A DNA stretch of 44,898 nt from Lachnospiraceae bacterium (GCA_017396555.1 JAFQLS010000015.1:1-44898); one strand, 5' to 3'. Shown: positions 6,556-16,163, counted from the first letter of the stretch. Numbers and translations are program-made. Notes: generated by a model not told the origin, from the sequence alone.

Positions 6556-9120
6556 TCACCTTCTTCCACAACACTGTTTATATTTCTTACCACTTCCACA
6601 TGGACATGGTGCATTAGGATATATCTTCTGTTCCGCACGTTTCTTAGGTTGCTTTGTTGCACTTTCATCTTTGTTAGTTCCCGTAACCTTAGCAACCTGC
6701 TCTCTTTCAACCTTCTGTTCAACCTTTACGTGCATAAGTAATCTTACTGTATCTTCACGAATGCTCTGGATAAGTCCATTAAACATATCGAAACCACTCA
6801 TCTTGTATTCTACAACCGGATCTCTCTGACCATATGCCTGTAAGCCAATACCCTGACGCAACTGATCCATATCGTCAATATGATCCATCCATTTTCTATC
6901 AATAACTTTAAGTAAAATTACTCGTTCTAATTCTCTTACCTGCTCAGCCTCCGGGAATTCAGCCTCTTTTTCTTCATATAATTTAACGGCCTGTTCTTTA
7001 AGCTGGTGTTTAAGCTGGTCTTTCTTAATTCCTTCAATATCCTCTCTTGTAACCGGCTTGATTGGAATAATTGGTATAAGAACCTGATTAAGTTCTTCAA
7101 GATTCCATTCATCCTTAGATACATCATCACTAAGAACACCATCCACAACACTTTCAACAGTTTCTGTTATCATTTTATAAATAACATCTCTCATACTCTC
7201 GCCATCAAGAACTCTTCTTCTCTCTGCATAAATAATTTCTCTCTGTTCATTATTTACAGCATCATATTCAAGAAGATTCTTTCTGATACCAAAGTTATTA
7301 TTTTCTATCTTTGTCTGTGCTTTTTCGATAGCATTAGAAAGCATCTTATGTTCAATCTGCTCATTTTCAGGGACACCAAGTGCATTAAATACTGACATAA
7401 GTCTCTCCGAACCAAAAAGTCTCATAATATCATCTTCAAGAGAAATGAAAAATCTTGATTCACCTGGATCTCCCTGACGACCGGCACGACCACGAAGCTG
7501 ATTATCAATACGTCTTGATTCATGTCTTTCTGTACCTATAATCTTAAGTCCGCCTGCTGCCCTTGACTGTTCATCAAGCTTAATATCAGTACCACGACCA
7601 GCCATATTAGTAGCTATGGTAACAGCACCATGCACACCAGCTTCCGCAACTATTTCTGCTTCAAGCTCATGGAATTTTGCATTCAAAACTTTATGCGGTA
7701 TACCCTGTTTCTTAAGCAATGCACTTAATTCCTCTGAAGCTTCAATTGTTATAGTACCAACAAGCACAGGCTGCCCTGTCTTATGTGTTTCAACTATTTC
7801 ATTTACTATAGCTCTAAGCTTTTCCTTCCTAGTCTTATACACAGCATCCTGCTGATCAATTCTTGCAATCGGACGATTAGTTGGTATCTCAACTACGTCC
7901 ATTCCGTAAATATTTCTAAATTCCTGTTCCTCTGTAAGAGCTGTACCGGTCATACCACTCTTCTTCTGATATTTATTAAAGAAGTTCTGGAATGTAATAG
8001 TTGCAAGTGTCTTACTCTCTCTCTTAACCTTAACATGCTCCTTAGCTTCAATTGCCTGATGAAGACCATCCGAATATCTTCTACCCGGCATAATACGACC
8101 TGTAAATTCGTCAACTATAAGAACCTGATCGTCCTTAACAACATAGTCCTTATCTCTAAACATAAGGTAATGAGCACGAAGTGCGAGAATAATATTATGC
8201 TGAATCTCAACATTTTCAGCATCAGCGAGGTTATCTATTGAGAAGAATCTCTCAACCTTGTGCACACCTTCTTCTGTAAGGTTAACGACCTTATCCTTCT
8301 CATTAACTACAAAATCACCTTCTTCTGTGATTTCTTCCTTCATAATAGCAGCCATTTTAGTCATTTCCTGACTAACACTACCCTTCTTAAGCTGTTTAGC
8401 CAATATATCACATGCTTCATACAATTTTGTGGACTTTCCACTCTGACCCGAAATAATAAGCGGTGTTCTGGCTTCATCAATAAGAACCGAGTCAACCTCA
8501 TCCACAATAGCATAATGCAAGCCTCTCTGAACAAGCTGTTCTTTGTAAATAACCATATTATCACGAAGATAGTCAAATCCTAGCTCATTATTAGTAATAT
8601 ATGTAATATCACATTCGTATGCCTTTCTTCTCTCGTCATTATCCATAGAATTAAGGACACAACCTACTGTAAGTCCTAAAAATCTGTGAACCTGACCCAT
8701 CCATTCAGCATCACGGTGTGCAAGGTAATCGTTAACAGTAACGACATGTACGCCCTTACCTTCTAACGCATTCAAATAAGCCGGCAAAAGACATGTCTGT
8801 GTCTTACCTTCACCAGTTCTCATTTCTGCGATACGACCCTGATGTAAAATAATACCACCAATAAGCTGTACCTCATAATGCTCTGTATTCATTACTCTTC
8901 TTGCTGCTTCTCTTACAGTTGCATATGCTTCAGGTAAAATATCATCTAATGTTTTTCCATTTGCTAATTGTTCCTTAAACTGTCTTGTCTTATCTCTAAG
9001 TTCTTCATCGCTTAATGCCATCATAGAATCTCTGTAACCTTCAATCTTCTTAACAAGTGGCATTATTCGCTTTATTTCTCTCTGGCTATGTGTTCCAAAA
9101 ATCTTACTTGCAATTCCCAT
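6556..9120 (-). CDS. secA: Preprotein translocase ATPase SecA
   Basis: An 854-residue motor of the Sec export machinery that pushes unfolded preproteins through SecYEG at the membrane. Walker A is MRTGEGKT near residue 104, the DEAD-type motif is [19 protein letters not shown], and the second helicase half includes GRGTDIKL and [11 protein letters not shown]. The C-terminus ends in the zinc-binding SEC-C motif ([13 protein letters not shown]), which contacts SecB or ribosomes. Length is normal for Firmicutes. It is the first gene of the secA-prfB-cheW operon. Its own promoter lies at 9187-9215, separated from hpf by a bidirectional terminator. Confidence 0.97.
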   Translation of the reverse strand: MGIASKIFGTHSQREIKRIMPLVKKIEGYRDSMMALSDEELRDKTRQFKEQLANGKTLDDILPEAYATVREAARRVMNTEHYEVQLIGGIILHQGRIAEMRTGEGKTQTCLLPAYLNALEGKGVHVVTVNDYLAHRDAEWMGQVHRFLGLTVGCVLNSMDNDERRKAYECDITYITNNELGFDYLRDNMVIYKEQLVQRGLHYAIVDEVDSVLIDEARTPLIISGQSGKSTKLYEACDILAKQLKKGSVSQEMTKMAAIMKEEITEEGDFVVNEKDKVVNLTEEGVHKVERFFSIDNLADAENVEIQHNIILALRAHYLMFRDKDYVVKDDQVLIVDEFTGRIMPGRRYSDGLHQAIEAKEHVKVKRESKTLATITFQNFFNKYQKKSGMTGTALTEEQEFRNIYGMDVVEIPTNRPIARIDQQDAVYKTRKEKLRAIVNEIVETHKTGQPVLVGTITIEASEELSALLKKQGIPHKVLNAKFHELEAEIVAEAGVHGAVTIATNMAGRGTDIKLDEQSRAAGGLKIIGTERHESRRIDNQLRGRAGRQGDPGESRFFISLEDDIMRLFGSERLMSVFNALGVPENEQIEHKMLSNAIEKAQTKIENNNFGIRKNLLEYDAVNNEQREIIYAERRRVLDGESMRDVIYKMITETVESVVDGVLSDDVSKDEWNLEELNQVLIPIIPIKPVTREDIEGIKKDQLKHQLKEQAVKLYEEKEAEFPEAEQVRELERVILLKVIDRKWMDHIDDMDQLRQGIGLQAYGQRDPVVEYKMSGFDMFNGLIQSIREDTVRLLMHVKVEQKVEREQVAKVTGTNKDESATKQPKKRAEQKIYPNAPCPCGSGKKYKQCCGRR

Positions 9121-9186
9121 TATCTTGCTCCTAAATAAAAGTATTAAGTGTATATATAGTATCCCACTATAAAAAACACCTATGAT

Positions 9187-9215
9187 ATTATATCACTTAA
9201 AGAGAACATATTCAA
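9187..9215 (-). promoter_or_regulatory. Sigma-A promoter of secA operon
   Basis: Minus-strand TTGAAT (9210-9215), 17-base spacer, perfect TATAAT (9187-9192), about 65 bases before the secA start codon. Confidence 0.8.
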
Positions 9216-9242
9216 GGAATTTTGGTTTTATCTTTTAAACGC

Positions 9243-9277
9243 AAAAATGACGCGACATATCTATCGCGCCATTTTTT
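9243..9277. terminator. Bidirectional terminator between hpf and secA
   Basis: An 8-bp stem (TGACGCGA at 9248-9255 with TCGCGCCA at 9264-9271, one G-T pair) has T-runs on both sides. It ends the hpf transcript on the minus strand. Confidence 0.85.
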
Positions 9278-9286
9278 TACCCACTC

Positions 9287-9814
9287 CTAAAACTCAGGTT
9301 CTATCAACCCGTACGTGTTACCTTTTCTCTTATATACTACATTAACCTCATCTGTGTCAGCATTTCTAAACACATAGAAATTATGTCCTAATAATTCCAT
9401 CTGGATACAAGCTTCTTCTGCGTCCATTGGCTTAATTCCAAATCTCTTAGATCTGATAATCTTAATCGAATCATCTTCATCATAATCGTTATCAATATAT
9501 TCTGACGAGAAGCTTTCTCTTGCATGCTGCTTATCTGTAATCTTATTCTTATACTTCTTAAGCTGTCTCTCGATAATCTCTTCAACCAAATCAATTGACA
9601 CATACATATCGCTACTTACCTGTTCAGAACGAATTATATTACCCTTAACCGGTATAGTAACCTCTATCTTCTGTCTCTCCTTCTCCACGCTCAATGTTAC
9701 GATAACCTCTGTATCTGGTGTGAAGTATCTCTCCAACTTACCAATTTTTTCTGTAACAGCGCTTCTTAAACCCTCTGTAACGTCGATGTTTCTTCCTGTA
9801 ATTACAAATCTCAT
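9287..9814 (-). CDS. hpf: Ribosome hibernation promoting factor, long form
   Basis: A 175-residue long-type HPF (RaiA/YfiA family). The N-terminal ~100 residues are the S30AE domain that occupies the decoding region of the 30S subunit. The last ~55 residues (KRFGIKPMDAEEACIQMELLGHNFYVFRN...) are the dimerisation domain that joins two 70S ribosomes into inactive 100S particles. An ATG at 9823 directly abuts GGAG; the ATG at 9814, nine bases from GGAG and matching the family start MRFVITGRN, is preferred. It is a monocistronic unit with its own promoter and terminator. Expected to be most active in stationary phase. Confidence 0.95.
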   Translation of the reverse strand: MRFVITGRNIDVTEGLRSAVTEKIGKLERYFTPDTEVIVTLSVEKERQKIEVTIPVKGNIIRSEQVSSDMYVSIDLVEEIIERQLKKYKNKITDKQHARESFSSEYIDNDYDEDDSIKIIRSKRFGIKPMDAEEACIQMELLGHNFYVFRNADTDEVNVVYKRKGNTYGLIEPEF

Positions 9815-9906
9815 GATGTCCATCTCCTTTTCCCAATATTGGAGTTATCACTAGGATTCCCCCACATAAATAAACCACAAAAATCAATGGCTTATTTATA
9901 ATAAAC

Positions 9907-9934
9907 ATTATACCATATTGTACATTTTTTTCAA
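9907..9934 (-). promoter_or_regulatory. Sigma-A promoter of hpf
   Basis: Minus-strand TTGAAA (9929-9934), 16-base spacer, TATAAT (9907-9912). The leader would be about 85 bases. Confidence 0.65.
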
Positions 9935-10067
9935 GAAAAAACCATCCTTCGCACCTACTTTTTTTGTCAATAGTTTTTTCAATTTTTTTCTTTTTTATTT
10001 AGTTTTCACAAAACATTTGTTCCAGTATTTTCCTACTATATTTACTATCCTATATCCACCACGATAA

Positions 10068-10156
10068 TGTGGATAATGTGGATAACTTCGTTTATAACTT
10101 AATTTTTTACAAATTTCTACATAATTCTTTGTATGTTTTTTAATAAGTTATCCACA
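10068..10156. promoter_or_regulatory. Cluster of three perfect DnaA boxes in an AT-rich gap
   Basis: Two abutting copies of TGTGGATAA (10068-10076, 10077-10085), the complement of the consensus DnaA box, face one TTATCCACA (10148-10156). The ~60 bases between are almost pure A/T. This sits in the 540-base divergent gap between hpf and the XRE gene. It may be a DnaA-titrating or DnaA-regulated site. dnaA, dnaN and rpmH are not in the window, so calling it oriC is not supported. Confidence 0.6.
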
Positions 10157-10297
10157 ATTTTTCAGCTTAATGATAGTTTTTTATGACAAGTACTTTTTTA
10201 TATACATTTATTTTTTGTGAAAAGTAAATAATCCCAACAAATGTCAATAGTTCTTTTTACTCATTTTATTACTTCGCGAATTGAAGTTCTTTATAAC

Positions 10298-10326
10298 TTT
10301 ACAACAACACTATTTTAATGTATACT
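10298..10326 (+). promoter_or_regulatory. Sigma-A promoter of XRE-family gene
   Basis: TTTACA (10298-10303), 17-base spacer, TATACT (10321-10326), about 30 bases before the start codon. Confidence 0.7.
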
Positions 10327-10357
10327 TTAAATAGTACAAATGATTAGGGAGGTCATT

Positions 10358-10858
10358 ATGAGCAAAAAAGCTACGAAAGCTGCTGATAACTTGTTCTACA
10401 TAGCACGTTATGAAGCATCCCACACTAACCCACAATTAACAAGTCGTGAAAATGCTGCTGAAATACTTGGTATAGACAGAACAAGATTAGCACGTATAGA
10501 ACTTGGTAATATTTTACCTTATCCCGAGGAAGTACTAATTATGTCAAAGGTTTATAACAGACCTGAGTTATGTCATATGTTTTGTTCCATGGAATGTACA
10601 CTCGGCAAATGTACAATGAACGAATTAAATGTTATTGGAGATTTTGACCGATTGGCTCTTCAGGTATTAGGTTCTATAGAAAATGTTGCTTCGTTAAAAA
10701 CAAAGCTTATCAAAATTGCAGAAGATGGTACCATCACTCCTGATGAAGTTGATGATTTCCAGTCTGTGCTTGATGCCCTTGACAGAATAGCAAGCAATGC
10801 TACTTCTCTTAAGATATGGGCTGAAAAAAATATTAAGTTAAAAAGCAAAAAAAATTAA
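10358..10858 (+). CDS. XRE-family helix-turn-helix protein
   Basis: A 166-residue cytoplasmic protein. Residues ~10-65 form a Cro/C1-type HTH (SRENAAEILGIDRTRLARIELGNILPYPEEV). A short cysteine-containing segment (CHMFCSMECTLGKC), which might bind a metal or cluster, follows. The rest is a ~75-residue helical C-terminal region. GGGAGG is six bases before the ATG at 10358; an upstream in-frame ATG at 10340 lies ahead of that site and is not preferred. It is a single gene with its own promoter, and its stop codon is built into a long hairpin. Targets unknown; divergence from the DnaA-box gap is notable. Confidence 0.8.
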   Translation: MSKKATKAADNLFYIARYEASHTNPQLTSRENAAEILGIDRTRLARIELGNILPYPEEVLIMSKVYNRPELCHMFCSMECTLGKCTMNELNVIGDFDRLALQVLGSIENVASLKTKLIKIAEDGTITPDEVDDFQSVLDALDRIASNATSLKIWAEKNIKLKSKKN

Positions 10859-10899
10859 TAACAGGAGACTAACCATTCACTGATTAGTCTCCTGTTATT
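10857..10899 (+). terminator. Long hairpin at end of XRE gene
   Basis: A perfect 16-bp stem beginning AATAACAGGAGACTAA and closing TTAGTCTCCTGTTATT, with an 11-base loop, overlaps the stop codon. No T-run follows on the plus strand, so it may act as a stabilising 3' end or a weak terminator. Confidence 0.6.
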
Positions 10900-10953
10900 A
10901 TCTACCAATCTTATTTTCGCATAAATATTACTAAAATATTTTAAACAACATAT

Positions 10954-10993
10954 AAAAAGTGGTGTCCTGACATTTATATGCCCTAACACCACT
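10954..10993 (-). terminator. Terminator of NlpC/P60 gene
   Basis: Minus-strand stem AGTGGTGT/ACACCACT followed by TTTTTA. Nearer the stop codon an additional AACAGTTG/CAACTGTT hairpin (about 11008-11036) precedes it. Confidence 0.75.
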
Positions 10994-11042
10994 ATATTTA
11001 CATTCTGAACAGTTGCTCCAATTTATACAACTGTTTTATCTT

Positions 11043-12368
11043 TTAATAAATTATTCTTCTTGCTGCAACAGGAGTTCTATAGAATGCATTCGAAACTATA
11101 ATTCCCTGACTTGGTGTACTTGCATGTACAACCTGTCCATTTCCAATATAAATAGCTGCATGTCCGATATAATATCCACCATTAGAATATAACAAAATAT
11201 CTCCCGGCTGTAATTCGTCTAATGATACCGCTATACCATTGTACTGCTGGTCAGATGATACTCTGTTAAGAGAATATCCAAAATTAGCATATACAAGTGA
11301 TGTAAATCCTGAACAATCTGTACCATTTGTCAAGCTATTTCCACCATATACATATGGACATCCAACATATTGCAATGCAAATGCTACTACTGCCTGTCTT
11401 TTCTTTGCTAATGAAGATTTCTCAGTCTTAGATGCATTCTGAGCTGCTGCTGCCGCCTTATCTGCTTCAGCCTTCATAGCTGCCTGTCTTGCAGCTTCTG
11501 CCTCTGCTGCTGCCTGTCTTGCAGCTTCTGCCGCTGCTGCTGCTTCCTCTGCACGCTTACGTTCTTCTTCTAACTTAGCCTGCTCTTCTTCTAATGTAAT
11601 AGCTGTATCAAAGTTAATGTCAATCTTGACAAACTCCATCGATACCCAGCCCTTAATATCTCCATCTACACAAATATATACCCACTCATCACCATATTCT
11701 TCAACATCAAATACTCCTCCCTGTGGTAACTGTGTAAGTAATGTAGTATCTGTTCCCTGTCCTTCTCTTACATTAAGTGTAGGACAAGTAACTGTTGCTG
11801 TAACGTGGGCAATTTCCAAAGCCTTAGCTTCTGCTTCATCACCGGTTATAAAATACTCACTCTTTATATAACCTTTAACATTACCTGATTCAATTTTGTA
11901 CCAGCCATTAGTTTCTTTAATAATAGTAGCTGCACAATTATTATATATCTTACCTACAATTTCACTCTCTGTCGTAGGTTTCTTTCTAACATTAACATAA
12001 TTATATACCTGTGAAACCGCAATTGTATCATAGTAATCTGTTTCTTTTTCTGTCTGTTTCTCTGTTTCCTTATTTGGTTTCTTTGCCGGTTTCTTAGTTG
12101 CCTTCTCTGTCTCTTTCTCAGTCTGCTTTTCTGTCTCAGCTTCTGTAGACTCTTCAACCTTACCCTGCGCTACGGTATCAGTAAGTAATGCTACAATATC
12201 TGCTGTCTCTTCTGTATTATTCTCATAATACTTATCAAGCATAGCAGTTACACCAGCACTTGCTACACCAACGCCACCATTATAAGCCTTGGCGCTCATA
12301 GAACTCGCCAAGATTACTGCCAAACTACATGCACAAACAGCCGATACACCCAATATCTTTCCTTTCAT
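11043..12368 (-). CDS. Secreted NlpC/P60 peptidoglycan endopeptidase with two SH3b domains
   Basis: A 441-residue exported cell-wall hydrolase. A signal peptide (residues 1-28, ends SAKA) is followed by a Thr/Lys/Glu linker (~70-110). Two bacterial SH3 domains follow (~113-175 and ~188-248; NVRKKP and NVREGQG), which bind wall peptides. Then come an Ala/Glu-rich coiled-coil (~258-315) and a C-terminal NlpC/P60 domain. The catalytic cysteine is Cys352 in TDCSGF, with histidines in GHAAIYIG and VVHAST. The layout resembles Firmicutes cell-separation endopeptidases cutting D-Glu-meso-DAP bonds. It is a single gene with a consensus promoter and its own terminator. Confidence 0.93.
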   Translation of the reverse strand: MKGKILGVSAVCACSLAVILASSMSAKAYNGGVGVASAGVTAMLDKYYENNTEETADIVALLTDTVAQGKVEESTEAETEKQTEKETEKATKKPAKKPNKETEKQTEKETDYYDTIAVSQVYNYVNVRKKPTTESEIVGKIYNNCAATIIKETNGWYKIESGNVKGYIKSEYFITGDEAEAKALEIAHVTATVTCPTLNVREGQGTDTTLLTQLPQGGVFDVEEYGDEWVYICVDGDIKGWVSMEFVKIDINFDTAITLEEEQAKLEEERKRAEEAAAAAEAARQAAAEAEAARQAAMKAEADKAAAAAQNASKTEKSSLAKKRQAVVAFALQYVGCPYVYGGNSLTNGTDCSGFTSLVYANFGYSLNRVSSDQQYNGIAVSLDELQPGDILLYSNGGYYIGHAAIYIGNGQVVHASTPSQGIIVSNAFYRTPVAARRIIY

Positions 12369-12433
12369 CGAAATTCCTCCATATATTCACTGCAACCCTA
12401 AATGTTACAAAATTATTAACAATTTGCTTGTTT

Positions 12434-12462
12434 AGTATAACAAACTCGTCATACTTTGTCAA
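12434..12462 (-). promoter_or_regulatory. Sigma-A promoter of NlpC/P60 gene
   Basis: Minus-strand perfect TTGACA (12457-12462), 17-base spacer, TATACT (12434-12439). It is back-to-back with the SDR promoter. Confidence 0.85.
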
Positions 12463-12480
12463 CAAAACTATTACTATTTA

Positions 12481-12510
12481 TTGAGTTTTTTCCACTTTTT
12501 ATGCTATAAT
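12481..12510 (+). promoter_or_regulatory. Sigma-A promoter of SDR gene
   Basis: TTGAGT (12481-12486), 18-base spacer, TATAAT (12505-12510), 32 bases before the SDR start; AGGAGG precedes the ATG. Confidence 0.75.
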
Positions 12511-12541
12511 ACATAAAATTCACTATTATTAGGAGGCAAAA

Positions 12542-13273
12542 ATGCACAATAAAACTGTTTTGATAACTGGTGCTTCACGTGGAATTGGTCGTTCAACAGC
12601 AAAGAAATTTATATCCGAAGGATATAATGTTATTATTATCTGCAAAAACGATATTTCCAGAATGAATGATTTAAAGCAACTTGCTGATACAAACAATTTA
12701 ATATGCCTTATGTATGAGTGTGATGTATCTTCATATGAAGCCGTAACAAATATATTTAATGATATACACGCAAAGAATATTAATATAGATATCGTTGTCA
12801 ACAATGCAGGAATCAGTCACGTCGGATTATTGCAGGATATGACTGTAGAAGAATGGAATTCTACAATTAATACTAATCTTTCTTCAGTATTTTATATTTG
12901 TAAAAATGTAATACCCGGTATGCTCAAAAAGCACAACGGAAAAATAATAAACATTTCTTCAATCTGGGGAATTGTCGGAGCATCCTGTGAGGTAGCTTAT
13001 TCAACAACTAAAGGTGGCGTTAATTTATTTACAAAAGCGCTTGCAAAAGAGCTTGCACCAAGCAATATCCAAGTAAATGCTATTGCCTGTGGAGTAATTG
13101 ATACGGATATGAATTCTCATTTATCCAATGAAGACAAACAAAATCTGGAAGCTGAAATTCCAACAGGACGTATGGGAACTCCGGATGAAATCGCAAATAT
13201 TATTTATGATATTGCAAATTCAGGCGAATATATGACAGGACAAATCATAACTGTTGATGGGGGATTTATTTAA
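12542..13273 (+). CDS. Short-chain dehydrogenase/reductase (FabG-like)
   Basis: A 243-residue classical SDR. The NAD(P)-binding TGASRGIG is at residues 9-16, NNAG at 87-90, and the catalytic Ser139/140-Tyr153-Lys157 set is in the SSIWG...AYSTTKGG region. The end TGQIITVDGG is typical of FabG-like enzymes. An isolated FabG-like SDR of this size in Firmicutes can be the EF-P 5-aminopentanone reductase (YmfI type) rather than a fatty-acid enzyme, and no fatty-acid genes are nearby. That is only a possibility. It has its own promoter, and the terminator overlaps the stop codon, so it is transcribed alone. Confidence 0.88.
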   Translation: MHNKTVLITGASRGIGRSTAKKFISEGYNVIIICKNDISRMNDLKQLADTNNLICLMYECDVSSYEAVTNIFNDIHAKNINIDIVVNNAGISHVGLLQDMTVEEWNSTINTNLSSVFYICKNVIPGMLKKHNGKIINISSIWGIVGASCEVAYSTTKGGVNLFTKALAKELAPSNIQVNAIACGVIDTDMNSHLSNEDKQNLEAEIPTGRMGTPDEIANIIYDIANSGEYMTGQIITVDGGFI

Positions 13274-13286
13274 TCCTCCTTTTTTT
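13259..13286 (+). terminator. Terminator of SDR gene overlapping its stop codon
   Basis: Stem GGGGGATT/AATCCTCC (one G-T pair), 5-base loop, then seven T. Confidence 0.85.
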
Positions 13287-13340
13287 GTATAAAGCTCCAA
13301 TTATTGTCAATACTTCTAACAAAAGGTCAGGAGGAATATG

Positions 13341-14720
13341 ATGATAAGTACTAATTTAGAAGAAAACATTAATTTCATTGAAGAGACTCTTCCCATAGGA
13401 TTAAGCTTCGATATTATAACCAGAGAACTTTACTTTGGCAAAAGTAAGGTATATTGGCTGGGCTTAAACGGATTATCGAATACAGAAATCCTACAACGAA
13501 TCTTTTCAGATTTACAATCCGATTCAGAAGGTCATATTGATGATATTAATAACTATGTGGCTTCCCACATAGGCTATGTACAAACAACTTTTTGCAAGGA
13601 AATGAACAAGGCCATCGAGGGTGTATTAACAGGATGTTCTGCATTATTTATTGACGGATTTGATACAGCGGTAATTCTCGACACCAGATCCTATCCGTTA
13701 AGAAGTATTGATGAACCAGCTACCGAAAAGGTTCTCAGAGGTGCAAAGGAATGTTTTATTGAATCAATAGTATCAAATTCATCCCTTATTAGAAGACGTA
13801 TAAAAAATCCAAAATTAACCTTTGAAATATTCAGTGTAGGCACAGAAAGTAAAACAGATGTAGCCATTGCCTATACTGATTACAACACCTCTGCTGATTT
13901 AATTAATTTCCTGAGAAACAAATTAACTAACATTGATGTAACAACACTTACTCTTGGTACCAAAAGCCTTGAAGAGCTGCTAATAAAACGACATTGGTAT
14001 ACACCAATGCCGAGCATACTAACCACCGAGCGACCGGATGTCGCCTGCAGCTATATTGCCGAAGGTCACATTGCCATAATAGTTGACAATTCACCTTCCG
14101 TTATAATTTTACCTTGCACAATTTTTCAGTTCACACAGGCTCCCACCGATTACTACAAATCACTTGCTATGGGAAACTATGTGAGGTTTATCAGATTTAT
14201 CTGCGTATTATTAGGACTATTGACCCTTCCGATTTATATGGTGTTTCAAAATGATATTTCTGTTATTCGTATGTTTGTATATACACTTGCTATTGAATTT
14301 TCTTTAGACTTATTCAAATATTCCACAGCTCACGCTCCTAGTGAATATTCCGGTTCTCTATCCCTTATTGGCGGACTCATCCTAAGTGATTCTGCCATTA
14401 AGCTTAACTGGACATCTCCTGAAATCATTTTCTACGGAGCGGTAACAATGCTTGCAACTATGGCACTTTCACATATTGAATTTGCCGAAGCCATACGACT
14501 GTACCGATTACTGCTGGTTTTATGTACAGGTTTATTTGGCACTGTAGGTTTTATTGCAGGACTATTATTGATAGCTTTTTCAATAATAAAAACTCCCACC
14601 CTACCAGGCAGGAGCTATTTCTGGCCTTTATATCCTTTTAACAAAGAGGCACTCAAAAGATTACTTATTCGATTTCAGGCAACCAAAGCACAGCCTATTC
14701 AGAATCAAAAATCTCGTTAA
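13341..14720 (+). CDS. GerA/SpoVAF-family spore germination membrane protein
   Basis: A 459-residue protein. The N-terminal ~260 residues are the soluble GerA domain (YPLRSIDEP, LRGAKECFIESIVSNSSLIRRRIKNP). About five hydrophobic segments follow between residues ~285 and 430, then a basic tail. GerA A-subunits sit in the inner spore membrane and help sense germinants. SpoVAF-type homologues act with the SpoVA channel. The N-terminus (LPIGLSFDIITREL) is more SpoVAF-like. No B/C subunits or spoVA genes are present. AGGAGG is followed by two consecutive ATGs; the second (13341) has better spacing than 13338. The 3' end overlaps the convergent dus gene by 26 bases. Confidence 0.85.
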   Translation: MISTNLEENINFIEETLPIGLSFDIITRELYFGKSKVYWLGLNGLSNTEILQRIFSDLQSDSEGHIDDINNYVASHIGYVQTTFCKEMNKAIEGVLTGCSALFIDGFDTAVILDTRSYPLRSIDEPATEKVLRGAKECFIESIVSNSSLIRRRIKNPKLTFEIFSVGTESKTDVAIAYTDYNTSADLINFLRNKLTNIDVTTLTLGTKSLEELLIKRHWYTPMPSILTTERPDVACSYIAEGHIAIIVDNSPSVIILPCTIFQFTQAPTDYYKSLAMGNYVRFIRFICVLLGLLTLPIYMVFQNDISVIRMFVYTLAIEFSLDLFKYSTAHAPSEYSGSLSLIGGLILSDSAIKLNWTSPEIIFYGAVTMLATMALSHIEFAEAIRLYRLLLVLCTGLFGTVGFIAGLLLIAFSIIKTPTLPGRSYFWPLYPFNKEALKRLLIRFQATKAQPIQNQKSR

Positions 14721-15621
14721 CCACCTTAATATATTCTTCTATATGCTTTGATTTTTTTATTTTTTTGTATTGTTTTTCACACTCCGGAAATAAATCAATC
14801 ATATAGAACCAAACCTCTTTCAATTTATTAAGGACATTTATATCTCCAAATAAATGTTCCTTATAAATTGATAACAATTCACTATGAAATTCTCTTAATT
14901 TTACATAATCTATATCTTTATTTGATTTTATCTGATTAACTAATCCAGGATTACTAATAAGCCCTCTCCCAATCATAATTCTATCAATATCCGGATATTT
15001 TTTTACGAACGTATTATATGTATTCTTATCTACTATATCACCATTATAACACAGTTTATTTATGCTATTATCAACAGCATACTCAAAACTATCCATATCC
15101 GGCATTCCTTGGTAAAATTGCTCTCTCACTCTGGGATGTATTATCAGTTCCTTCATAGAATACTTATTGTAAATATCAAGAAGCCTCGGAAATTCTTCCC
15201 TATCCATCTTGCCTATTCTGGTCTTTATAGTTATATCTATCTCACATTTTGAAAATATTTCGTATAAGAACTCATCCAACTTACCCGGTTCTGCAAGAAA
15301 TCCGGAGCCTTTTCCACTTGATACAACTGTTCCTGACGGACAGCCAAGATTAAGATTAACCTCTTTATATCCCATTTTCTTAAGCTCTGTGGCAAGCTTC
15401 AAAAAGCCTTCTGCGTTATTGGTAAGAATTTGAGGAACTACATTTAACCCTTCATTATGCTCAGGCAATATTTCATTTAGTTCTCTTGTTCGAAAATTTC
15501 TCTTAGCCGCAGGCACTATAAATGGTGTGAAATATTTATCAATTCCCGGATAATATCTATCATGAAGATTTCTATATATATAAGTTGTAAGCCCCTCAAG
15601 AGGTGCAAAATAGTACTTCAT
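14695..15621 (-). CDS. dus: tRNA-dihydrouridine synthase
   Basis: A 308-residue flavoenzyme of the Dus family that reduces specific uridines in the tRNA D-loop using FMN and NADPH. The TIM barrel starts with APLEGLT. The catalytic cysteine is in the signature LNLGCPSGTVVSSGKGSGFL. KTRIG, the HPR segment and the GRGLISNPGL phosphate-binding end follow. Which uridines it modifies cannot be told. It starts three bases after the upstream hydrolase gene and is the last gene of a five-gene minus-strand operon beginning with the EamA transporter. Its end overlaps the germination gene on the other strand. Confidence 0.92.
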   Translation of the reverse strand: MKYYFAPLEGLTTYIYRNLHDRYYPGIDKYFTPFIVPAAKRNFRTRELNEILPEHNEGLNVVPQILTNNAEGFLKLATELKKMGYKEVNLNLGCPSGTVVSSGKGSGFLAEPGKLDEFLYEIFSKCEIDITIKTRIGKMDREEFPRLLDIYNKYSMKELIIHPRVREQFYQGMPDMDSFEYAVDNSINKLCYNGDIVDKNTYNTFVKKYPDIDRIMIGRGLISNPGLVNQIKSNKDIDYVKLREFHSELLSIYKEHLFGDINVLNKLKEVWFYMIDLFPECEKQYKKIKKSKHIEEYIKVVNEIFDSE

Positions 15622-15624
15622 CTT

Positions 15625-16146
15625 TTAGGCGTTCTCCACTTCTATCTGACACATTTTCATAGCCTCAAGCGCGTTGTTATGCGACTGTGGTGTTACACCT
15701 GCACAACATTTTGCATCAACTATAACCTTAATCTCTGGCATAAATGCCTTAACAAGCATTGCATTAGATATTACGCAAATATCTGTACACAAACCGATTA
15801 ATGTAACACTTTCAAGTTCATTATTTTCGCTAAGGTAATTTGCAAGTTCCACCGAACCAAATGTTGGCTTATCAAACACCTGCATATCACCATTTCTAAG
15901 CTTGTCAATATCTTCTCTGATTTCCCAACCTTCGCTATCCTTGATGCAATGCTTAACAGGAAGCTTCCTGCCTTCCTGAGTATCCAAATAATTTTCAAAA
16001 TGTGTGTCTCTTGTAAAAATCACTTCACCTTCAAAATTCTTAATCTTATCAATAACATTATTAACAATAGCTTCAGCTTCTTTTGTTCCTAATGTACCAT
16101 CAATAAAATCATTTTGCATATCAACTACAACTAACACATTTCTCAT
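15625..16146 (-). CDS. Nicotinamidase-like cysteine hydrolase
   Basis: A 173-residue isochorismatase-fold hydrolase. The triad is readable: Asp in VVDMQNDF (Asp9), Lys in DKPTFGS (~94) and the nucleophile Cys in LCTDICV (~125). Metal ligands are suggested by the DTHFENY segment and the KHC segment. These features favour nicotinamidase (nicotinamide to nicotinate, NAD salvage) over isochorismatase, but substrate is not certain. GGAGG precedes the ATG. It lies between the NSS symporter (17 bases upstream) and dus (3 bases downstream). Confidence 0.85.
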   Translation of the reverse strand: MRNVLVVVDMQNDFIDGTLGTKEAEAIVNNVIDKIKNFEGEVIFTRDTHFENYLDTQEGRKLPVKHCIKDSEGWEIREDIDKLRNGDMQVFDKPTFGSVELANYLSENNELESVTLIGLCTDICVISNAMLVKAFMPEIKVIVDAKCCAGVTPQSHNNALEAMKMCQIEVENA

Positions 16147-16163
16147 AAAAATACCTCCAATCT

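Noticed and set aside
7006-8583. Plus-strand open frames opposite secA
   Set aside because: They are antisense to a clearly conserved gene, without binding sites or recognisable products.
9815-9823. Earlier start of hpf at 9823
   Set aside because: That ATG touches the ribosome binding site and the extra residues are not family-like.
10000-10330. Chromosomal replication origin oriC
   Set aside because: DnaA boxes and an AT-rich segment are there, but dnaA, dnaN, rpmH or gyrase genes are not, and strand usage does not switch lastingly here.
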